A stretch of DNA of 64,000 nt, taken from the NCBI RefSeq assembly GCF_009936235.1, contig NZ_AP022314.1:2852001-2916000 (forward strand), read 5' to 3'. This DNA is from Mycobacterium xenopi. Its GTDB lineage: Bacteria; Actinomycetota; Actinomycetes; Mycobacteriales; Mycobacteriaceae. The notes under the pieces are model-generated. The model did no database searches. It saw nothing but the letters and a program-made list of their open reading frames with translations, and was not told the origin of the DNA. Position numbers and translations under genes: made by a program. Within the stretch, counting starts at the first letter, position 1, and every line of letters starts with the position of its first letter. Positions 7,985 through 16,924 of the stretch are shown here, piece by piece.

Positions 7985-9105
7985 GACGCTCCTAGCGGCT
8001 GGGCCAGTTCAGTGGTCGCGAGGTGCGCGCTGGCCTTCAAAAACGCGTCGTTCTCCTCGGCGAGTCCCGTGGTGGCGCGCAAAAATCCCGGGATGCCGAC
8101 GTCGCGGATCAGCACACCGGCGTCTAGGTAGCGTTGCCAGGCGGTGGGGGCGTCGGCGAACTGCCCGAACAACACGAAGTTCGCATCGCTGGGGATGACC
8201 CGAAAACCCATGCGGGCCAACTCCGCTGCCACCCGTTTGCGTTCGGCGATCAGCGCGGCCACGCTGGCCAGGGTGTCGTCGGCGTGGCGCAGTGCCGCCC
8301 GGGCCGCGGCCTGCGTCAGCGACGACAGGTGATAGGGCAGCCGCACCAACAACATCGCCTCGACCACCGCGGGGGTGGCGATCAGGTAGCCCAGCCGGCC
8401 GCCGGCGAACGCGAAAGCCTTGCTCATGGTGCGGGTGACGACGAGCTTGGCCGGATACTCGGCCACCAGCTGGACCGCGCTGGGTCGCGACGAGAACTCC
8501 CCGTAGGCCTCGTCGACGACCACCATCCCAGGCGCCACCTGCAGCAACCGCCGCAGGTCTGCCAACGAAACACTCTGCCCGGACGGGTTATTGGGACTGG
8601 CAACCATCACCACGTCGGGCTGGCGCTCGGCGACCGCGGCGACGGCGGCGTCGACGTCGATGCTGAAATCGTCGGCGCGAGCCGCCTGCAGCCACTCGGT
8701 GTGAGTGCCGTCCGAGATGATCGGGTGCATGGAATACGACGGAACGAAACCGATCGCAGTGCGGCCGGGCCCGCCGAACGCCTGCAACAGCTGCTGCAGA
8801 ATCTCGTTGGAACCGTTGGCGGCCCAGACATTTTCGACACCGAGCGGGACGCCGGTCTGCGCGGACAGATACGCGGCCAGGTCGCGACGCAGGGCTACCG
8901 CGTCACGGTCCGGATAGCGGTGTAACCCCGCGGCGGCTTCATGCACCGACCGCGCGACGTCGTCGACGAGCGCCTGGGTGGGCGGGTGCGGGTTCTCGTT
9001 GGTGTTCAGCCGCACCGGTACGGCCAATTGCGGTGCACCGTAAGGAGTTTTACCGCGCAGGTCGTCGCGCAGTGGCAGCTGGTCGAGCGTGGGGCGGTCG
9101 CTCAT
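7981..9105 (-). CDS. hisC: histidinol-phosphate aminotransferase
   Basis: PLP-dependent class II aminotransferase of 374 aa that converts imidazole acetol phosphate to histidinol phosphate. The PLP lysine lies in TMSKAFAFAGGR, the cofactor-contacting SPNNPSG loop and VVDEAYGEF are present, and the N-terminal LNTNENPHPP is typical. ATGA overlaps on both sides place it firmly in the his operon. Confidence 0.95.
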   Translation of the reverse strand: MSDRPTLDQLPLRDDLRGKTPYGAPQLAVPVRLNTNENPHPPTQALVDDVARSVHEAAAGLHRYPDRDAVALRRDLAAYLSAQTGVPLGVENVWAANGSNEILQQLLQAFGGPGRTAIGFVPSYSMHPIISDGTHTEWLQAARADDFSIDVDAAVAAVAERQPDVVMVASPNNPSGQSVSLADLRRLLQVAPGMVVVDEAYGEFSSRPSAVQLVAEYPAKLVVTRTMSKAFAFAGGRLGYLIATPAVVEAMLLVRLPYHLSSLTQAAARAALRHADDTLASVAALIAERKRVAAELARMGFRVIPSDANFVLFGQFADAPTAWQRYLDAGVLIRDVGIPGFLRATTGLAEENDAFLKASAHLATTELAQPLGAS

Positions 9106-10415
9106 CGCTCGAACCTTCGTCTTATCGCCTCCCCGTGCGCGGGCAGGTCTTCGGCCTGGGCCAACGTGATCACGTGCCCCGACACATCTTTAAGCGCCGC
9201 CTCGGTGTAGTCGACGACGTTGATGCCCCGCAAAAAGGTCTGCACCGAGAGCCCGCTGGAATGCCGGGCGCAGCCGGCGGTCGGCAACACGTGGTTGGAG
9301 CCCGCGCAGTAGTCGCCCAGGCTCACCGGCGAGTAAGGGCCGACGAAAATCGCTCCCGCCGAACGGATCCGGGCCGCCACCGCGGCGGCGTCGACGGTCT
9401 GTATCTCCAGATGCTCGGCTGCGTACATGTTCACCACGTTGATGCCGACGTCAAGGTCGTCGACCAGGATGATCGCCGACTGCTTACCGGAGAGTGCGGC
9501 AGCCACCCTGTCCCGGTGCGCCGTGGTCTGCAGCTGGCCGGCCAGCTCCGCCTCGGTGGCGTCGGCCAGTTCGAGGCTGGGGGTGACCAGCACGCTGGCG
9601 GCCATCACGTCGTGCTCGGCCTGGCTGATCAGATCGGCGGCGACGTGCGCGGGATCGGCGGTGTGGTCGGCGAGGATGGCGATTTCGGTCGGCCCGGCTT
9701 CCGCATCGATGCCCACGCGGGAGCGGCAAAGCCGCTTGGCGGCGGTGACGTAGGCGTTGCCCGGCCCGGTGATCATGTCGACCGGCGTCAGGTCGGTGCC
9801 ATCGGTGTCGGTGCCGCCGTAGGCCAGCAATGCCACCGCCTGCGCCCCGCCCACCGACCAGACTTCGTCGACGCCGAGCAGCCGGGCGGCGGCCAGGATC
9901 GTCGGATGGGGCAGACCGTTGTGCGCGGCCTGCGGTGGGCTGGCCACTACCAGCGAGTCGACGCCGGCGACCTGCGCCGGCACCACGTTCATCACCACAC
10001 TCGAGGGGTATACGGCGTTGCCGCCGGGCACATACAGGCCCACCCGCTCCACGGGAACCCACCGCTGGGTGACCGTGGCACCGGGGCCCAGGGTGGTCGT
10101 GACGTCGGCGCGGCGCTGCCGGGCATGGACCGCGCGGGTCCGGTCGATCGCCACCTGCAGCGCCTCCCTAATGTCACTGTCGAGCCCCGCGATCGCCGCG
10201 TCGAGCTCGGCAACCGGCACCCGCACAGCCGTCGGCCGCACCCCGTCGAACGACGCGCCGAAGTCCAGTGCTGCATCCGCGCCCCGCTCCGCCACCGCCT
10301 CGACGATCGGTTGCACCGTCGCCAGCACCGCATCGACGTCGGCGCCACCGCGCGGCAACGCTGCCCCCAGCCGGGCAGCCGACAGCTGCGCGCCGCGCAG
10401 GTCGATGCGGGCCAT
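9102..10415 (-). CDS. hisD: histidinol dehydrogenase
   Basis: NAD- and zinc-dependent enzyme for the last two oxidations to histidine. 437 aa from the ATG at 10415, matching the usual 438. Visible signatures are VERVGLYVPGGNAVYPSSV, the zinc and active-site region AGPTEIAILADH, SQAEHD with a zinc ligand, and AEHLEIQ. The frame is open far upstream (to 11000) but that part overlaps the divergent gene at 10479. Starts at 10418 (GTG) or 10433 (ATG) are also possible. It is the first gene of the his operon. Confidence 0.94.
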   Translation of the reverse strand: MARIDLRGAQLSAARLGAALPRGGADVDAVLATVQPIVEAVAERGADAALDFGASFDGVRPTAVRVPVAELDAAIAGLDSDIREALQVAIDRTRAVHARQRRADVTTTLGPGATVTQRWVPVERVGLYVPGGNAVYPSSVVMNVVPAQVAGVDSLVVASPPQAAHNGLPHPTILAAARLLGVDEVWSVGGAQAVALLAYGGTDTDGTDLTPVDMITGPGNAYVTAAKRLCRSRVGIDAEAGPTEIAILADHTADPAHVAADLISQAEHDVMAASVLVTPSLELADATEAELAGQLQTTAHRDRVAAALSGKQSAIILVDDLDVGINVVNMYAAEHLEIQTVDAAAVAARIRSAGAIFVGPYSPVSLGDYCAGSNHVLPTAGCARHSSGLSVQTFLRGINVVDYTEAALKDVSGHVITLAQAEDLPAHGEAIRRRFER

Positions 10416-10478
10416 CACATTCACGCCGACCATTGTCCCAGGCAGCTCAAATGGATATCGGACCGGTACAGTGACCGC

Positions 10479-10889
10479 ATGTCCGTACAGGATCGTCCCA
10501 ACAGCGCTCCGGGCGTGCCGATGATGTTCCCGCCGTGGTTCGAGCGGTGGCAGGTCAAGTACATGAACCCGGCTCTTAAGCCGTTTGCGCGTTATCTGCC
10601 CGGTGCGGCGCTCATCAAGCACCGCGGCCGTAAGTCCGGCAAACCCTACGAGACGATCGTGACCGCGTACCGCAAGGGCAACCTGCTGGCGATTGTGCTC
10701 GGCCACGGCAAAACCGACTGGGTGAAAAATGTGCTGGCCGCAGGCGAAGCCGATGTGCAGTTCTTGCGGCGGTCGGTCCACATCACCAACCCACGGATTC
10801 TGCCCGCCGGCACCGGTGGCCAAGAGCTGCCCTGGCCGGCCCGGATCCAGGCGCGCCGGATGGGCGTCTTCGTCGCCGATATCGCCTAA
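10479..10889 (+). CDS. nitroreductase/deazaflavin-dependent oxidoreductase family protein (Rv1598c type)
   Basis: 136 aa, with the split beta-barrel fold of the Ddn/DUF385 family that binds F420. Typical residues are a LIKHRGRKSGKPYETIVTAY strand pair and LGHGKTDWVKNVLAAGEA near the middle. The ATG at 10479 comes about 60 bp from the divergent hisD start, so the two share a promoter region as in M. tuberculosis. The substrate is unknown. Confidence 0.85.
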   Translation: MSVQDRPNSAPGVPMMFPPWFERWQVKYMNPALKPFARYLPGAALIKHRGRKSGKPYETIVTAYRKGNLLAIVLGHGKTDWVKNVLAAGEADVQFLRRSVHITNPRILPAGTGGQELPWPARIQARRMGVFVADIA

Positions 10890-10900
10890 GGCGCGGCCGC

Positions 10901-11928
10901 TTAAGCGCGGGTAAAGACCGTCTTGCCGGTCATCGTCGGCCACGCCGACGGCGCGTCCTCCCACGGCACGACCTGCTCGACCACCGGCGACAGATCGCAT
11001 CCACCTGTGATCACGCTGACGATCTCAGGGATGACGGCACGGGCGTTGACGCGCCCGGTGACGAACCGTACGCCACGGGTGTACATCGCCAGCAACGGCA
11101 GATCCACCGACGGCTGGAAGTACGCGCCGGTGTCGGTGCAGACACCGTCGGGCCAGGTGACGCGCAAAGTGGAGGCCAGCAGCGCAGGATCGGCCGAGGT
11201 GTGCACAGCGACCGGATACGGATTCCACGACTTGTCCGGCGTCGCGCGGTCGTGCGCTACGGCACCGAGCTTTTCGGCCGCGGCAAGCCGCTTCGGGTCG
11301 GTGTCGACGTAGTCGACGTGCGCACCGAGCGCTGAGGCGAACGCCGCCGCGTACAACCCGATCGAGAGCCGCCCACCACTAGGACGCGACGGTCGACGGG
11401 CTCGAGGCTGTCCAGCTCGGCGCGGAAGGGCGCCACCGTGCGCCAGCCGTCGGGAATGTTGTCCGACAACGAGGCGATTGCGACCGGATCGACGGATTCG
11501 GGTACCGGAATCAGCATCGCGTCGGCATACGGCACCAACACCAGGTCGGACATAAATCCGCCACCGTCCAGCCCGGCAATCGGGGCCATGCCGTACATCG
11601 CCAGTAACGGCACCGACGCGCACGAGCCCGTCACGCCGCGGCGGCAATGTGCGCAACCGCCGCAGCTGATCTGAAACGGCACCACCACCCGGTCGCCCGC
11701 CCGGACGGTGTGGACATCGTCGCCAACCGCGACGACCTCACCCAGCCCCTCGTGGCCGACCGCGTGTCCGGGCGGCATCGGCAGTCTCCCCTCCACGACC
11801 GCGACGTCAAGATCGCAACAGGCCACCGCCGTCGGTCGCACCAGTGCCTGTTCTGGTGACTTGATCTCGGGTTCGACCGTCTCTCGCCACGCGTAGCGGC
11901 CGTCTTCTTCAAACACCAATTGCCGCAC
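10901..11928 (-). pseudogene. zinc-dependent alcohol dehydrogenase, one frameshift
   Basis: The N-terminal frame (from GTG 11928) carries the GroES-like zinc domain: GHEGLGEVVAVGDDV with the catalytic-zinc His-Glu, and the structural zinc cysteines CGGCAHCRRGVTGSC. The C-terminal frame, ending at 10901, carries the Rossmann part and the end (…PWEDAPSAWPTMTGKTVFTRA). The break falls inside the nucleotide-binding motif VLVVGG…SIGLYAAAFASALGA near 11364-11372; the coding sense resumes after a 2-nt gain or 1-nt loss. Repaired, the protein would be about 342 aa. It is divergent from a TetR gene that probably controls it. Confidence 0.85.
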
Positions 11929-11938
11929 TACCCGATTA

Positions 11939-11954
11939 TTGAGTAATCACTCAA
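11939..11954. promoter_or_regulatory. palindromic operator between the TetR gene and the alcohol dehydrogenase
   Basis: TTGAGT-AATC-ACTCAA: perfect 6-bp arms around a 4-bp spacer, in the 50-bp divergent gap. Its size and position are typical for a TetR dimer site controlling both genes. Confidence 0.65.
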
Positions 11955-11978
11955 AAATAGCAAGTAGTATTGGGCAAT

Positions 11979-12581
11979 GTGCCGAGACCTGATCGCAGCC
12001 GGGCCGCCCTGATCAACACCGCCGCCACCCTGTTCCGCCGACAGGGCTATGCCGCAACCGGGCTCAATCAGATCCTCGCGGAGGCCGGAGCGAAGCCCGG
12101 CTCCCTGTATCACCACTTCCCACGAGGCAAGCAGCAGTTGGCCGCCGCGGTCGTCGAGACCGCAGGGACCGGCATCGAACAACTGCTGCGTCGATTTCTG
12201 GCCAGCGACCGCTCGGTGGCCGACATCGTCGATCGCTGGATCGACCTGCTTATCGACGGTCTCGCCGGCGACCAACGGGACGGCTGCCCAATCGAGCCGA
12301 TCGCCACCGAGTCAGTGAACGCCAGTCCCATGGTGCGCGAGGCCTCGGCGCGTGTGTTCAAGGGCTGGTGCACAGCGATCGAAGAACGGCTGGTCGCCGA
12401 GGGTTGGCCCATCAAAGACGCAGAAAGCTTTGCTACAGCGGTAATTTCGTTGATTGAGGGCGCTTTGATACTGTCCCGGACCGCTGGCGATACGGCTGCG
12501 CTTGAGGCTGCCAAACCGGCAGCGCGCCTGCTGCTACGCAATGGCTATCCGCGAACAGATGCGAAGTCTGCTTATATTTAG
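11979..12581 (+). CDS. TetR family transcriptional regulator (LmrA/YxaF-like)
   Basis: About 200 aa. The N-terminal helix-turn-helix domain reads INTAATLFRRQGYAATGLNQ followed by ILAEAGAKPGSLYHHFPRGK, with the classical recognition helix end YHHF. The C-terminal domain (GCPIEPIATES) matches the LmrA/YxaF ligand-binding type. The start is taken as GTG 11979 (M-P-R-P-D-R-S-R); a TTG at 11970 is in frame. It is divergent from the alcohol dehydrogenase, with a palindrome between, so it probably represses that gene and itself. Confidence 0.88.
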   Translation: MPRPDRSRAALINTAATLFRRQGYAATGLNQILAEAGAKPGSLYHHFPRGKQQLAAAVVETAGTGIEQLLRRFLASDRSVADIVDRWIDLLIDGLAGDQRDGCPIEPIATESVNASPMVREASARVFKGWCTAIEERLVAEGWPIKDAESFATAVISLIEGALILSRTAGDTAALEAAKPAARLLLRNGYPRTDAKSAYI

Positions 12582-12609
12582 GCGATTTGGGCGCTTTTGC
12601 GTCTGCTCG
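12552..12609. repeat. imperfect hairpin repeat between the convergent TetR gene and nadC
   Basis: CGAACAGATGCGAAG (12552-12566) faces CTTTTGCGTCTGCTCG (12594-12609). The right arm is nearly identical to the arm of the hairpin at 29080-29141, so this is a degenerate second copy of the same repeat. It includes the last codons of the TetR gene and probably acts as a two-way terminator. Confidence 0.55.
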
Positions 12610-12621
12610 GTCGAGGCTGGC

Positions 12622-13484
12622 TCACGTGTCCAGGCCGATGTCGAGCACCCGCGTCGAGTGGGTGAGCGCACCCACCGCAAGGAAGTCGACCCCGGTGGCG
12701 GCGTATTGCGCGGCATTGTCCAGCGACAGACCCCCGGAGGACTCGAGCTTGGTACCCGCAGCGCGGGCATCGCGACGCTGCACCGCGATCTGGGTCTGCC
12801 ACACCGCAAAGTTGTCCAGCAGCACCAACTCCGGCTTTTCTGCCAGCACCTCGTCGAGTTGCTCCAGCGAATCCACTTCCACTTCGCACGGCAGATCGGG
12901 TGTGGCCGCGCGCACTGCGCGCAGCGCCGCCACCACCGAGCCGCCGCGGCGACGTGGTTGTCCTTGATCAGCGCGGCATCGCCCAGGCCCAGCCGATGGT
13001 TCACACCCCCGCCGACGCGCACCGCGTACTTCTGCAGCGCCCGCAGCCCGGGCAGCGTCTTGCGGGTATCACGGATCTGCGCTTTGGTCCCCCGCACCGC
13101 GTCAACCCACGCAGCAGTCGTGGTGGCGATCCCCGAGAGGTGGCCGACCAGATTCAGCATGGTGCGCTCGGCGGTCAACAAACCGCGGGTCGGCGCCTCG
13201 AGCACCAGCAGCGGAGAGCCCGGCTGCAGTCGGGCGCCGTCGTCGACGCGGTCGAGTACCCGGTATTCGCCGTCGAGCACTTCCTCGAGCACCAGCAGCG
13301 CGATGTCCACACCGGCGATCACGCCGGGTTCCCGGGTCACCAGCGACGCGGTCGTCACCGCTTCGGCCGGCACGGTTGCCGACGTGGTCACATCCGGTCC
13401 GTAACGTAAATCCTCGTCCAGGGCGCGTCGTATCACGGCGCGAGCTTCGGCCAGGTCGCAGCCCGACAATGCCGCCGCAGTCAT
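12622..13484 (-). pseudogene. nadC: nicotinate-nucleotide pyrophosphorylase, one frameshift
   Basis: Converts quinolinate and PRPP to nicotinate mononucleotide, the third step of de novo NAD synthesis. The N-terminal frame (ATG 13484) carries the substrate-binding TRKTLPGLR and HRLGLGDAALIKDNHV. The C-terminal frame (to 12622) carries DLPCEVEVDSLEQLDEVLAE and LESSGGLSLDNA…VGALTHSTRVLDIGL. The frames switch at about 12941 in a GCCGCGGCGGC run where one base is missing. Restored, the protein would be 287 aa, the normal length. NadC is normally essential, so sequence error is more likely than gene loss. The start overlaps the nadB stop by one base. Confidence 0.9.
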
Positions 13485-15055
13485 CAGCACACCGCCGCCA
13501 AAGCCTCGACGTGCACGCCGATCTCGTCGTCGGCCAGCCGAACCACACTGCTTTGCGCCTGTTCGGGTGTGGTGTGCGGGTAGTCGGCCCGGGTGTGGCA
13601 ACCCCGGCTCTCGTCGCGGGCGAGCGCCGCCGCGGCGACCGCGCGAGCGGTCAGGGTCAATGCCGCGTCTTCGACGTCGGCCCGGTTTTCGACGGGCCGG
13701 CCCGTCGCTGCGGACAACGTGTCGAGCAACCGCTGCAGCCCGACGGCATCGCGGACCACCGATGCGTCCCGCGTCATCGCCCGTTGCAGTTCGCGGCGCT
13801 CCACAGCCGAATAGCTGGTTAGCTCAATCGGTTTCGCGTATGAGGGTCCGACCGCTGCTGCGTGCGCGGCGGCGGCGCGTCCCGCACGTCCGCCGACGAC
13901 CAGCCCCTCCAGCAGGCTGTTGGACGCCAGCCTGTTGGCGCCGTGCATTCCGGTGCGAGCGACCTCCCCGGCGGCGAACAGGCCAGGCAACTCGGTGCGG
14001 CCGCAGACATCGGTGACGACGCCGCCGCAGCTGTAGTGCGCGCCCGGCACGACCGGTATGGGCTGGCGCACAGGGTCGACACCGACCGCCTGGCAAGCCG
14101 CGGTGACGGTCGGGAACCGGGATTCGAAGTCGGCAATCCCGCGGGCATCCAGGTACACACACGGGTCACCGGTTGCCTTCAGCCGGGCGTCGATGGCAGC
14201 CGCGACCACGTCGCGCGGCGCCAGATCACCCATCGGATGCACGCCCGCCATCACCGAAACACCTTGGGCATCAACCAATGTCGCACCCTCGCCGCGGATC
14301 GCCTCGGTGACCAGTGGTCGCCGGCCTCCGGCGAGGCCGCCGAACAGCATGGTCGGATGAAACTGGATGAACTCGAGATCGCTCACCGCGACACCGGCCC
14401 GCAGTGCCAGCGCGACACCGTCGCCGGTCGAACCGTCGGGATTGGTGGTCACCCCATAGAGATGCCCGAGCCCACCGGTGGCCAAGATCACCGACGGCGC
14501 GTGCACGACGCCGAGTCCGTCGGGATTGAGCACCGACACCCCCGTCACCGCCGCATCGTCGTGCAACACCTGCACGGCGGTGTGGCCGGTGCGGATATCC
14601 AGTGCGGCAGCCGCATTGTCGAGCACGCGTTGCACCTCTGCCCCGGTGGCGTCACCTCCGGCGTGCACGATACGGCGGTGCGAGTGGCCGCCTTCTCGGG
14701 TCACCGCCCACCGGCCAGGGAAGTCTTCGTCGAATCGCGCTCCGTCGCGGACCAATTCCGCTACCGCGCGAAACCCGTCCGCGACGATCGAGCGCACCGC
14801 GTCGGGGTCACACAACCCTGCGCCCGCGGCCAGCGTGTCGGCGACATGCGCCTCGACCGAGTCGTCGCTGTCGGGCAGCACCACTGCGATACCACCCTGG
14901 GCGTAGTGGGTGGCGGTGACCCCGCTTGTTTGGGCGGCCTTGCTGAGCACCACGACGCGTCGCCCCGCCCGGTGAGCGGCCAGCGCGGCCGCTAACCCGG
15001 CGACGCCGGTACCGATGACGACGACGTCGGCTCGCTGTTCCCAAGCCGGGGTCAT
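13484..15055 (-). CDS. nadB: L-aspartate oxidase
   Basis: FAD-dependent oxidase that turns aspartate into iminoaspartate for NadA. 523 aa. The FAD dinucleotide fold is at the N-terminus (VVVIGTGVAGLAAALAAHRAG), followed by ATHYAQGGIAV, the succinate-dehydrogenase-type HRRIVHAGGDATG motif and the C-terminal FAD contact GLFAAGEVARTGMHGANRLA with SNSLLEG. ATGA overlap with nadA, TGATG overlap with nadC. Confidence 0.95.
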   Translation of the reverse strand: MTPAWEQRADVVVIGTGVAGLAAALAAHRAGRRVVVLSKAAQTSGVTATHYAQGGIAVVLPDSDDSVEAHVADTLAAGAGLCDPDAVRSIVADGFRAVAELVRDGARFDEDFPGRWAVTREGGHSHRRIVHAGGDATGAEVQRVLDNAAAALDIRTGHTAVQVLHDDAAVTGVSVLNPDGLGVVHAPSVILATGGLGHLYGVTTNPDGSTGDGVALALRAGVAVSDLEFIQFHPTMLFGGLAGGRRPLVTEAIRGEGATLVDAQGVSVMAGVHPMGDLAPRDVVAAAIDARLKATGDPCVYLDARGIADFESRFPTVTAACQAVGVDPVRQPIPVVPGAHYSCGGVVTDVCGRTELPGLFAAGEVARTGMHGANRLASNSLLEGLVVGGRAGRAAAAHAAAVGPSYAKPIELTSYSAVERRELQRAMTRDASVVRDAVGLQRLLDTLSAATGRPVENRADVEDAALTLTARAVAAAALARDESRGCHTRADYPHTTPEQAQSSVVRLADDEIGVHVEALAAVC

Positions 15056-16101
15056 TCGCCGCCACCCGGCTGGCCGATCTCGATCATCCGTTGCACACTG
15101 CGCCGCGCCAGCGCCGACGTCTCGGGATCCACGTCGACCTCGTCGACGCCGTCGAGCAGGCAGCGCAGCAGCGCGGCGGGGGTGATCATTTTCATGTACT
15201 TGCACGATGCCCGGTCGTTGACGGCCTGGAAGTCCACCTGGGGCGCCGCGCGCCGCAGCTGATACAGCATGCCCACCTCGGTGGCCACCAGCACCTCTCG
15301 GGCGCGGGTAGCGCGCGCAGCGTCCAGCATGCCGCCGGTGGAGAGGATCTTCACCCGGTCTTGCGGGAAAGCGCCCTCCCCGGCGAGATACAAAGCTGAA
15401 GTGGCGCAACCACATTCGGGGTGCACGAATAATTCGGCGTCGGGGTGCCGGCGGGCCCGGTCGGCGAGCTCGTCGCCGTTGATCCCGGCGTGCACATGGC
15501 ATTCGCCGGCCCACACGTGCAGGTTCTTGCGGCCGGTCACCCGCCGGACATGCGCACCCAAAAATTGGTCGGGGCAAAACAGGACGTCGCGGTCCGGATC
15601 GATGGAGTTGACCACGTCGACGGCGTTGGACGACGTGCAGCAGATGTCGGTAAGCGCCTTGACCGCGGCGGTGGTGTTGACGTAGGACACCACGACCGCG
15701 CCCGGATGCTCGTCCTTCCAGGCGCGCAGTTCTTCGACGGTGATCGAGTCGGCCAACGAACAGCCGGCCCGCTGGTCGGGGATGAGCACAGTCTTGTGCG
15801 GGCTCAGGATTTTGGCGGTCTCGGCCATGAAATGCACGCCGCAGAACACGATGGTGTCCTCGGGCGCGTCGGCCGCCACCCGCGACAGCGCCAACGAGTC
15901 ACCGACATGGTCGGCGACGTCCTGGATGGCCGGCAGCTGATAGTTGTGCGCCAAGATGGTGGCATTGCGCAGTTGCGCGAGCCGGCGAATCGCTGCGGCC
16001 CATTGTTCGCTGCCGTCCACACCGGTGTAGCCGGCCGGGGAGTCGACGATCCCGGCGGCCAGCTCGTCTACCAGGGTTTCCGTGCGATTCAGGACCGTCA
16101 T
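15052..16101 (-). CDS. nadA: quinolinate synthase A
   Basis: [4Fe-4S] enzyme that condenses iminoaspartate with dihydroxyacetone phosphate to quinolinate. 349 aa. Visible motifs are ILAHNYQLPAIQD at the N-terminus, VFCGVHFMAETAKIL with a cluster cysteine, TDICCTSSNA, HPECGCATSA and NDRASCKYMKMI. It is the first gene of nadABC, read from a promoter region shared with the Nudix regulator and containing its operator. Confidence 0.96.
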   Translation of the reverse strand: MTVLNRTETLVDELAAGIVDSPAGYTGVDGSEQWAAAIRRLAQLRNATILAHNYQLPAIQDVADHVGDSLALSRVAADAPEDTIVFCGVHFMAETAKILSPHKTVLIPDQRAGCSLADSITVEELRAWKDEHPGAVVVSYVNTTAAVKALTDICCTSSNAVDVVNSIDPDRDVLFCPDQFLGAHVRRVTGRKNLHVWAGECHVHAGINGDELADRARRHPDAELFVHPECGCATSALYLAGEGAFPQDRVKILSTGGMLDAARATRAREVLVATEVGMLYQLRRAAPQVDFQAVNDRASCKYMKMITPAALLRCLLDGVDEVDVDPETSALARRSVQRMIEIGQPGGGE

Positions 16102-16128
16102 GGCCGTTCCTTCCGCCCAAAAGAAGAG

Positions 16129-16151
16129 GTTTTCGACTTAGAATCGAAAAC
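16129..16151. promoter_or_regulatory. NrtR-type operator between nadA and the Nudix regulator
   Basis: GTTTTCGA (16129-16136) and TCGAAAAC (16144-16151) are a perfect 8-bp inverted repeat with a 7-bp spacer in the 50-bp divergent gap. It abuts the regulator's ATG, so binding should block the regulator's own start as well as the nad promoter. Confidence 0.75.
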
Positions 16152-16856
16152 ATGGCCCATGGTAGCACTGCGCACGAAGTGCTCGCCGTCGTGTTCCAGG
16201 TTCGCTGCCCGGGATCGGGCAGCGCACGCGAGAAGCCCCAGCTCAACGTGCTGCTGTGGCAGCGGGCGCGAGAGCCGCAAGTGGGGGCATGGGCCCTGCC
16301 CGGTGGACGGCTGCGAAACGACGAGGATTTGACCACCTCGGTTCGGCGTCAACTGGCCGAGAAAGTCGACCTGCGAGAGCTCGCCCATTTGGAGCAGCTG
16401 GCCGTGTTCTCCGATCCCCACCGGGTGCCTGGCGGTCGGGTGATCGCATCGACGTTTTTGGGTCTGGTGCCCTCCCCCGCCACCCCGGAACTGCCACCCG
16501 ACACCCGCTGGCATCCGGTGACCGCGCTACCGCCGATGGCGTTCGACCACGGTCCGATGGTGGCCCACGCCCGGGCCCGCCTGGTCGCCAAGATGTCGTA
16601 CACGAATATCGGATTCGCCTTGGCGCCAAAGGAATTCGCGTTATCCACACTGCGTGACATTTATAGTGCAACCCTGGGCTACCAGGTTGACGCGACCAAT
16701 CTGCAGCGAGTGCTGGCCCGCCGCGGCGTCATCACCCAGACCGGCACCATCGCCCAGTCGGGCCGCAGCGGGGGCCGCCCGGCCGCGCTGTACCGCTTCA
16801 CCGACTCCCGACTGCGGGTCACCGACGAGTTCGCCGCGCTCCGGCCACCCAGCTAA
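16152..16856 (+). CDS. nrtR: Nudix-domain transcriptional regulator of NAD synthesis (NrtR family, Rv1593c homologue)
   Basis: 234 aa. The Nudix-like domain is N-terminal (about 10-140) with a degenerate Nudix box (ALPGGRLRNDEDLTTSVRRQL…), where the catalytic REXXEE glutamates are replaced, as in ligand-sensing NrtR regulators. A C-terminal winged helix follows (about 155-225; YTNIGFALAPKEFALSTLRD, RSGGRPAALYRF). It lies divergent to nadABC, the expected target, with a clear palindrome between. ADP-ribose or NAD is the usual effector in the family. Confidence 0.88.
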   Translation: MAHGSTAHEVLAVVFQVRCPGSGSAREKPQLNVLLWQRAREPQVGAWALPGGRLRNDEDLTTSVRRQLAEKVDLRELAHLEQLAVFSDPHRVPGGRVIASTFLGLVPSPATPELPPDTRWHPVTALPPMAFDHGPMVAHARARLVAKMSYTNIGFALAPKEFALSTLRDIYSATLGYQVDATNLQRVLARRGVITQTGTIAQSGRSGGRPAALYRFTDSRLRVTDEFAALRPPS

Positions 16857-16924
16857 CCCAGTGACACGTCCCACACCGGAAAGCCGGCGCGGCAACTGGA
16901 TTCTTAATGCCTTCTTAAGTAACA

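Noticed and set aside
9033..10889. Long plus-strand frame of over 600 codons across hisD
   Set aside because: It is the antisense shadow of hisD; only its end, from 10479, encodes a real protein (the Rv1598c-type reductase).
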